Shown: piece by piece, positions 46,289 to 54,000 of the stretch | Layout of the letters: each line of letters starts with the position of its first letter | Numbering within the stretch: the stretch's first letter is position 1 | NCBI RefSeq assembly: GCF_002727185.1 | Contig: NZ_NIZW01000003.1 | Coordinates: forward strand, 265,095 to 329,094 | Length of the DNA stretch: 64,000 bases | Direction: 5' to 3' | From: Rhodopirellula bahusiensis | GTDB taxonomy: Bacteria > Planctomycetota > Planctomycetia > Pirellulales > Pirellulaceae | Translations under genes and position numbers: made by a program | The notes under the pieces: model-generated | What the model was told of the DNA's origin: nothing | Seen by the model: the letters and a program-made list of their open reading frames with translations, nothing else | Databases searched by the model: none

Positions 46289-47224
46289 TCACGCTTTGGA
46301 TTCGTCCGGTTCAGCCGCGTCTTGCTCGCCGCCCGATGATGCAGTGCTTTTCGAACCCGTGTCGGCGGAGACGTCTTCTTCGCTTTCAATTTGCTCGGCG
46401 TCGGCCTCTTCCGATTCGGCGAGCCAAGGGTTGTTCCAATCCCCGATTTGCGTCATGTAATCGGCGCAGGCTTGGCAGGTTTCGCTTTCCTTTTCGATCC
46501 AATCACGCGTTTGCTGAACCAGTTCGATCTCTCGTTCCAATTCCAGTTTGCCCGTCAGCACCATGCACCGCAGAAACACGAAGTACGTGTCCAACACATC
46601 GCAGCGGCAATAGTCACTGATCTCTTTCTGATTGCCGGCATCGTAAGACGCTTGGACTTGATCGCCACTGAGTCCCATCTTGCCGGGTTTGTTCAACGTT
46701 TGGGCGGCCAGGTTGAGGCCTCCGTTGAAGCGAGCGGCACCGAAATTGGTCAACAGTTCCTGCAAATCCAAATGGGCATGCGTGCTGAATCGATTGCGAC
46801 GCGACTTGTAGCCGCTGTCGTCAAACCATTTGGGGATCGAAATTCCATACCGGAACGCTGACAGTTCCATGATCGGAATGTCAAACGATCGGCCGTTGAA
46901 CGTCACCCACTGGGGCATGTTGTACATCTCCCAGCCTTGCCAGAAGTACTTGGTGATGACGTGCGGGCGAAACTCGGGTTCGTCCAGCGATTTGATGTCC
47001 ACCAAGCGAAAGTCGGATGTGACTTTGGCGACCACCACCGCGATGGGAACTTGAAACGTATGGGGAATGAACGTCGACCCGGTTTGTTCCAATCGCTCGG
47101 CTTGATACTTCGCAATGGCCTCGTCTGGGGACAGGTCTTCACCCGAGTAACGGACGCGCGAGATGAGATCGCCATCCGCGATGCTTTCGACGTCAAAGAT
47201 CAGGTGCGAGACTGCGTCACTCAT
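46289..47224 (-). CDS. Predicted 3'-5' exonuclease, DEDD/PolB-like
   Basis: A 311-residue protein of the family related to the DNA polymerase B exonuclease domain. Exo I is LIFDVESIADGD, Exo II is WVTFNGRSFDIPIMEL, and Exo III is YCRCDVLDTYFVFLR, giving the acidic metal-binding set. The last ~45 residues are an acidic Ser/Glu tail (EEADAEQIESEEDVSADTGS). It probably degrades or proofreads single-stranded DNA. It is the first gene of a pair with the membrane protein. Confidence 0.83.
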   Translation of the reverse strand: MSDAVSHLIFDVESIADGDLISRVRYSGEDLSPDEAIAKYQAERLEQTGSTFIPHTFQVPIAVVVAKVTSDFRLVDIKSLDEPEFRPHVITKYFWQGWEMYNMPQWVTFNGRSFDIPIMELSAFRYGISIPKWFDDSGYKSRRNRFSTHAHLDLQELLTNFGAARFNGGLNLAAQTLNKPGKMGLSGDQVQASYDAGNQKEISDYCRCDVLDTYFVFLRCMVLTGKLELEREIELVQQTRDWIEKESETCQACADYMTQIGDWNNPWLAESEEADAEQIESEEDVSADTGSKSTASSGGEQDAAEPDESKA

Positions 47225-47371
47225 GGTGCTTCCTTTTCAACGTTTGCCCGTGACCGGATGGGCCGAAATTGCCATCGACTCGGGACATTTTGATCGGTGC
47301 GAACAAACTACCACAGACTCACCGAGATTGGGTGATTCGTGCCGCGATGAGCTGCATCGATCGAGGCCAAT

Positions 47372-48175
47372 TCAGAGCACCAAAAAGGTGAAACCGGCGA
47401 TCACGGCGGCTTCGGCCAGCACACCTTTCGCGAGTTCATGCCGAGTGGGATCGGTATGCAAAGGTTCGATCGACAATGCGTAGCGTTGGCAAGTTTTGCA
47501 GTCGCCCGCTGAGTTGACGCACTGACAATGCGGTTCGCTGGCCATTCGATACGGCCAAACGGCGGTGTTGGAGAGGAACCAGAATGTGGAGACGGCGTTG
47601 GTCAGGTAGCCGTGTCCGTTGCCGCAGCGTTCCAAATTGCGTTCTTCAAAATGCAATGGCTGGTGGAAGAAACAAACCGGATAGCGATCATAAGTTGGGA
47701 TCTCATGCCAATCGCTTTCGATCACGTGCGCGGCCATCGGTGCGAGCAACTCGGCGGCGTGGTTTTCGGGAAACGAACCCGCGACGTCCGCCTGAACCAC
47801 GCGAATTTCGCGAATGGGTTTTTCGAGTGCCGCGAATCGTGATTGCAGCCTTTCCGCGGCGCGTTGCTGTGGGGCCGTTTGGGCGGCGTCTGACGCGGAT
47901 GGTTGATCGGTCAATTGGTGTGAGACCGTTTGCGCCGCGTGCGTGCTGATTTGATCGTCCTTCAGCATGCTTCGAAACGAAGCGGACTGCGTCGCGGGAG
48001 CCAGCGACACGGATTGCGATTGTTGGGCGGTCGCCGTCGCTGAAAGAAAACTCGCACAACCAAGCACCAGCATCGCGATTCTCGAGACACGACCGACCCA
48101 CAGTGGCCGCGAAACATCGGCGACGATGATTTCGGTCGATCGCGATTGAGCCATCAGTGCTTGGATGAAGTTCAT
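47372..48175 (-). CDS. Cys-rich exported protein of unknown function
   Basis: A 267-residue protein with a hydrophobic leader (VSRIAMLVLGCASFLSATAT, cleaved near TAQQ). It has a Gln/Ala/Ser-rich linker, then a compact domain with YPVCFFHQPLHFEERNLERC, GYLTNAVSTFWFLSNTAVWP and a cysteine cluster CQCVNSAGDCKTCQRY. It ends in a hydrophobic tail (VLAEAAVIAGFTFLVL). The FHQPL-FEERNLERCG pattern recalls a family I associate with planctomycetes only. The biochemical role is unknown. No operon partner is obvious. Confidence 0.6.
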   Translation of the reverse strand: MNFIQALMAQSRSTEIIVADVSRPLWVGRVSRIAMLVLGCASFLSATATAQQSQSVSLAPATQSASFRSMLKDDQISTHAAQTVSHQLTDQPSASDAAQTAPQQRAAERLQSRFAALEKPIREIRVVQADVAGSFPENHAAELLAPMAAHVIESDWHEIPTYDRYPVCFFHQPLHFEERNLERCGNGHGYLTNAVSTFWFLSNTAVWPYRMASEPHCQCVNSAGDCKTCQRYALSIEPLHTDPTRHELAKGVLAEAAVIAGFTFLVL

Positions 48176-48470
48176 AGCTTCGCTTCAATTTGCGTCCAGT
48201 TCCGGAGGGAACTCACGCTGGTCCCTCATGGTCTCAATCGGCGGAACCCATTCCTTTCCCCATTTTGATCGCAACAACCGCTAAACCGGGAGGGATCGTT
48301 GCAATCGGAACACCTTAACGTTGCGATTTGGGCGGTTTCTTCCACCTGAGCCAGTTCTTCGGTGGGGAGGAGGCTTTTGAATGTTCCTGAAGCAAGTGCG
48401 GATTAGAATATTTCTTCGCGAAATCGTCTCGATACACGTTCTTCACTCGGTCACCAAAGCCTCCAGAATC

Positions 48471-51080
48471 ATGCGATTTCTCCAGTCCAAATTGGCTCGC
48501 GATTGGAGGCCAAAGGCGTCGCGAATTTGGTCGCGTTCGTGGGCAAAATGGATCCGAGCGGATGTCGCCGAAGTCGGCCCGCCGGCCCGGTTTGTTCCGA
48601 GCATTCGTCCGCTGGAAAAACGGTTGGTTCTCAACGCCACCGCTGAGTTGACCGCACTGGGCGATCTTCTGGTCCAAGGGGACGCGGGATTTGACACGAT
48701 CGAATCATCGTTGACACCAACAGGCGAACTTCAATTCACTGATTCGGTGACGGGCATCATTCCGATCACGATTGGCCACGACGTGATTGGCAATCCGATC
48801 CAAGTCGATTCGATCGGCGTCGACGCGATTACTGGCGGTCGCGTTCGAGTGAACTTGGGCGGTGGCAACGATTCGTTGCACTTGCGATTGCCTGATGGTT
48901 TGGATGCGACCGTTCGTGGCGGGCTCGGGAAAGACAGCGTGGATGTCGAAGTGCTATCGCCATCGACCATCGGAAATGATGTCGACGTCGCCGCGGAAAT
49001 GATTTCGGTCCGTGGCAACGCCAACACATCATTCGCATTGCTGCCGGAGTTGGGGATGTCGGTCGTCAACATCACCGAACTGACCACCGAAGATGTCGGG
49101 CGCGTTGACTTGGGAGAAGCAACCACCACGGTTCAAGATCGAGTTCAACTGCTGGGTCTGCAAGATGATCTGGTCTTGGAGTCATCTTTGACAACACCGG
49201 TTTTGGAAGTGACTGGCCAAGGTGCGGTCCGTCAGTTGGTGACCAGCACGTTGGTGGTCGACGATCTGGACGTTTCGGCTGATGCGGGCGTGACGTTGAA
49301 TCAAACCAGCAACCAAATCTCCAACGTCCGAATACTCACGGCTGATGCGGATGTGCAATTGGTCAGCCAGTCCGATTTGATCGTGCAGCAGATCAACGCG
49401 GGCGACGCGAGAGTCGAGGTGTTCGCGAATTCGATCAACGATTCAGCGGACGACAACTTGGCGGATTTCATCGCCGATGAACTTCTGCTCGAAGCGAACG
49501 ATGGCATCGGCAACGTGCAAGAACTGGAATTGCAGTCGGTGACTCAGTTGGACGTCGATGCCGGCGACGGAAACGTGGACTTGGTATGGATGGCGGTCGA
49601 CGAGCCCGTTGTGGCACGCATCGACTTCGGTAGCGGTGACTTCCGATTGGAACAGAATGGTGGGTTGGACCTGACGCTTGAAAGAGTGATGGTCGATCAA
49701 GGTTCCATTTGGGTTCGCAACGATGGCAACATCATCATCAACGATGTCGTCGCCGGTGATGGATATGTCGATGTTCACGCCGAAGGCGATTTGATCTTGG
49801 TGGATGACGAAACCACCGATGATGGGCCAGATCGCAAATTGGATCCGGAGGTCGTTGCGCTGGGAACCGATGGCCGTGTGCGTTTGACATCCGACCAGCG
49901 GATTGTCGCTTCGGACAACGTTCAGATCCAAGCGGCATCGATCGAATCCGGCGCGGTGACCTTGTCCGCACCAGCAATCGAACTGGGGCAGCAATTTGAA
50001 ATCAACACCGGGAACGGCGTTGGAATCGCGAGGCAGTTCACCCCGCGTCCAGAACTCGATCCAGAAGACCTTGTGCCGCCCAACCCTGATTTGCCGCCAC
50101 GTCCGGCCGCTCCACCCGTGGCGCCGGAGCCGGGGGAATTGACGGAAGCTTTCTATCAACACGATTCCATTCGCACGAACATTCTGTCTCAGTTCGATGT
50201 CAACGATGCCGAGGGGATTCTGTCGGTCAATCTTGGTACCGAAGGCGAGAATGGTTTGACGCTGATCATCGACTGGGGAGCCGACACGGATCGCTTCCAG
50301 CGTGTTGAGAATCTACCGGGCTCGTTTCAAACGACCAGCGTCAGCCATGTCTACATGGAGAACGACATTCTGGAATCGACCTTGAATGGCCGCGGGAGTG
50401 CAACCGACCCGTTGAACGTGTTGTTTGCTGTGGAACATCATGAGTCGATTGTGTTGCTCGGCGAGTCGATCGCCCAACCCAACACGGACGGCTCGCTCGT
50501 CTCAATGGACGTTCCTGGCAACGTGATCTCATCAACAGACAATCCGCTGACGCAAACGGCCGCTGGGCCGGTTCTTGAATCAGGGGCAGCGTTCTTTGTG
50601 ATTCCCCGTGTGAACGTTCCGCTGGCGTTTTTGCCCATTCGAGACGTGATCCCAGAACCAGTTGATCCGGTGACGCCTGTCGTGACGACCACGACCACAA
50701 CCTTGACGAGCGTGACTTTCGAAACTTCCGAAGCGTCATCCAGTCCCGCGTCGATTCGCGAGGAGTTCTTTCAACTTCGTGCGCTCTCGCCGGATCCCGA
50801 TGCGGAAGACTTGATCGAACCGGTGCGTTTGCCGGATCGTTCTTTGGAAAGTGATTCCTTGAATCGCCTCTTTTCGAAGCTTCCCGATGGCGAGTATGAG
50901 ATTCAATATGTGATCGGTGAGTCGGATGAACGCACGATCCTGCAGGTTGAATTGAGAGATGGGCGTCCAATCCAAACCGGCGATGACCTGGAGGCTGGTA
51001 CGTTGCGTTTGATTCCGCTCGATCTAGAAGAATTGGATTCGGATCAACTCCCAAACGAGGAGCGTGATCATGACGAATGA
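48471..51080 (+). CDS. LE-x-R surface protein, coupled to the kinase gene
   Basis: An 869-residue protein starting MRFLQSKLARDWRPKASRIW. A basic, amphipathic N-terminus is followed by PLEKRLVLNATAEL, a variant of the planctomycete LE-x-R-x-L export motif. The body is rich in Asp, Val and Thr with parallel-beta-like repetition (DDLVLESSLTTPVLEVTG; DVQLVSQSDLIVQQINAG). It then has a Pro-rich segment (DLVPPNPDLPPRPAAPPV) and an acidic C-terminal tail. A secreted beta-helix or filament is plausible. The final 11 bp overlap the kinase start, so the pair is translationally coupled. An in-frame start at 48381 exists but lacks a better context. Confidence 0.65.
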   Translation: MRFLQSKLARDWRPKASRIWSRSWAKWIRADVAEVGPPARFVPSIRPLEKRLVLNATAELTALGDLLVQGDAGFDTIESSLTPTGELQFTDSVTGIIPITIGHDVIGNPIQVDSIGVDAITGGRVRVNLGGGNDSLHLRLPDGLDATVRGGLGKDSVDVEVLSPSTIGNDVDVAAEMISVRGNANTSFALLPELGMSVVNITELTTEDVGRVDLGEATTTVQDRVQLLGLQDDLVLESSLTTPVLEVTGQGAVRQLVTSTLVVDDLDVSADAGVTLNQTSNQISNVRILTADADVQLVSQSDLIVQQINAGDARVEVFANSINDSADDNLADFIADELLLEANDGIGNVQELELQSVTQLDVDAGDGNVDLVWMAVDEPVVARIDFGSGDFRLEQNGGLDLTLERVMVDQGSIWVRNDGNIIINDVVAGDGYVDVHAEGDLILVDDETTDDGPDRKLDPEVVALGTDGRVRLTSDQRIVASDNVQIQAASIESGAVTLSAPAIELGQQFEINTGNGVGIARQFTPRPELDPEDLVPPNPDLPPRPAAPPVAPEPGELTEAFYQHDSIRTNILSQFDVNDAEGILSVNLGTEGENGLTLIIDWGADTDRFQRVENLPGSFQTTSVSHVYMENDILESTLNGRGSATDPLNVLFAVEHHESIVLLGESIAQPNTDGSLVSMDVPGNVISSTDNPLTQTAAGPVLESGAAFFVIPRVNVPLAFLPIRDVIPEPVDPVTPVVTTTTTTLTSVTFETSEASSSPASIREEFFQLRALSPDPDAEDLIEPVRLPDRSLESDSLNRLFSKLPDGEYEIQYVIGESDERTILQVELRDGRPIQTGDDLEAGTLRLIPLDLEELDSDQLPNEERDHDE

Positions 51081-54000
51081 TAAAGATCGCCAAGGTGAAC
51101 CAGATCACGGTATGCCAGAGGATGAGAATGCGACCGAAAACCATTTCGATTTGGATGAAACGGTCGAGGAAACCGATCCGCAGCAACGAAACGACCATCG
51201 CGGTTTGGGGGAGACGATTGACCACGCTGACTTGGACGCCACTTTGGATGAAGGGGAGATCGTCCCTGCCGCACCGTCAGACGATCCCGATGCGACCGTC
51301 TCGGACTTGGATCAAACGGTCGAGAAAACCAACCTGACGGTGGAAGATTCGGATCAAACAATCGACGAAAACGACTTCACCGTCGTTGATGCCGATGCAA
51401 CGGTCACGGATGCGTCGTCGACTGTTTCGGATTTGGATGCAACGGTCGAGGAAGACGCCGACTTCGATCCCGACGCGACCTTGGTGGAAACGGATCTGAC
51501 GCTCACCGATGCCAACGTCACTGTCATCGACGAATCGCTGACAGAGGCGAATGCGACCATTCCGGAAACGGAAGCCACGGTTGACCTGAACGCGACGCTG
51601 GACCAAACGGCAGAGAACTCGCTTCCCACGATCCGATCGAACTCGGAAACACACGAGGATTCGGGAGACTCCAACGCAGCGACGGCGGGAACGATCCTGA
51701 CAGACGAGGACATTGGTCAAACCATCAACCCTCGCGAATTGACATCCGAGGATGTGACTTATTGGTCCAAGTTGTCGCAAGAGTTCCACACCGGCGCAGC
51801 CACCGTCGCTTCGTTCAGTGAATTTGGATCGGCGGTTGCCGGTTCGTCGTTGCCTCTTCGCGGACGTCAGGTCACGACGCCGCAGGAGAGTGAAACGGAA
51901 GCGTCCGATTACCGACTGGTTCGGCTGCTTGGTAAAGGCGGGATGGGCAATGTTTTCGTCGCTCGACAAGGTTCGCTGGATCGATTGATCGCGGTCAAAA
52001 TCATCAAACCTCTGGAGGATGACAAACGCGACGCACTTCGAAAACAGGGGCGTTTGGAGTCCACCGAAAACAGTCGACGTCAGCAGTTTCTGACCGAAGC
52101 GGTGATCACCGGCGACTTGGATCACCCCAACATTGTTCCGATTCACGATGTCGCGGTGACCGGCGAGAACACTTTGTTCTATGCCATGAAACGTGTCGTC
52201 GGGACGCCGTGGAACAAGGTCATCGGCGAGAAGTCGCGGGACGAAAATCTTGAGATCTTGATCAAGGTGGCTGATGCGATCGCGTTCGCTCACACGCGAG
52301 GGATCATCCACCGCGACATCAAACCCGAAAACGTGATGCTGGGTGACTTTGGTGTCGTGATGGTGATGGATTGGGGCATCGCGTTGGCACTGCCCCAATT
52401 CGAAAAGCTGAGTTCGATCACACCTGCGAAGGGATTGGGTGGCACGCCATCGTTCATGGCGCCTGAAATGGCGACGGGACCACTGGAGGCGATTGGTCCA
52501 GCGGCGGATATCTATCTGCTCGGTGCGACGCTGTTCATGATCGTCACCGGCAAGGCCCCGCACCATGCCAAGAACGTTCGGGAATGCTTGCGAGCGGTTG
52601 CGACCAACGAGATTCGGGATGTTGATCCTCGGCACGAAGGTGAGCTGCTCAACATTGCTCGCAAGGCGATGGCGACTCGCATCGAAGACCGCTATGCGAG
52701 CGTGGTTGAGTTCCAAGAGGCGATTCGCGAATATCGTTCGCACTCCGAAAGCATCTCGCTGGCGGCCAGAGCGACAGATGATCTGAACAAGGCAGAACAG
52801 ACTCTTTCGTACACGTTGTTCTCACGAGCGACGTTTGGTTTTGAAGAAGCATTGCATCTTTGGGATGGAAACCAAGCCGCGCGAGACGGCATGGCTCGGG
52901 CGCGGTTGGCTCATGCTTCCGCGGCCCATGACAACGAAGATTTCGACCTTGGCTTGTCGCTGCTGAAGCCGGATGGCGTGTTGCTGCATGAATCGCCTGA
53001 GCACGAAGAAATGGCGATGAAGCTGGAACAAGCCATCCAGGATCGAAAGGCTCGTGAGTCACGGTTCAAGTTCTTGAAGCGTGCGGTTGCTGCGATGTTG
53101 CTGTTCATCTTCGTCGGCGGTGCGTTCGCATTGGTAACGATCAACGCGAAGGAGAAAGAGGCACGGCGACAGGCAAGTAGAGCCGAGGAGCAAACCCGGA
53201 TCGCGAAAGAACAGGAACAGGTCGCGCTGAAAGAAAAAAGAACGGCCACCGAGCAGAAGAACATCGCTGAGGAGCAAAGAAAAAACGCGGAAAGTCAGAA
53301 AGCGGTGGCTGAAAAGCAGAAGGCCCTTGCAGAAAAACGTAGGAAAGAGGCAGAAAAACAACGGAAGATCGCGAATGAACAAACTGAGCTCGCTAAGGCG
53401 AACGAGCGCACAGCAATCGAAAATAGGGAACAGGCTGAACGAAATGAAGTACGCGCCAACAAGAATGCGGAAAAAGCTCGCGTCAGCGCAGAAGCTGCCC
53501 GTGTAGCCCAAGCCGAGGCGGAATACGAGTCTTATGTTTCTCAAATTGGATTGGCCAAAGCACGTGTGGATCGCAACGAGTTCTCTGACGCTCGACGGAT
53601 TCTTTCGAAGTTGGCCGATGGCTATCGGGAGCGATTCCCCAAGGAGCCGTTGCCATGGGAACTGCGTTGGTTGTCAGCTACCGTTCGTCAATCCAAAACA
53701 GTCGCTTCGCTACCCGTGATCGCGGATCAATTGTTGTTGGCTCAGGCTCCAACGAGTGAGTCTCGGCGTGGTTTGATTGTTCAAGATGACGGGCGGATCG
53801 CGACATTCTCTCTCGCCAGTTCCGGTCAATTGACAATGGCGGAAGCGTGGGACGATCCCAATGGCGGATTCGTCACGGCCACCGCGATGAATGCATCAGG
53901 CGAACAAGTTGCAATCGGAATGCTCGACGGAAAAATCGAAATTTGGAACGGGGATCTGTCCAAACGCATATCGCGTTTGCCGACGCATGACGGACCGGTC

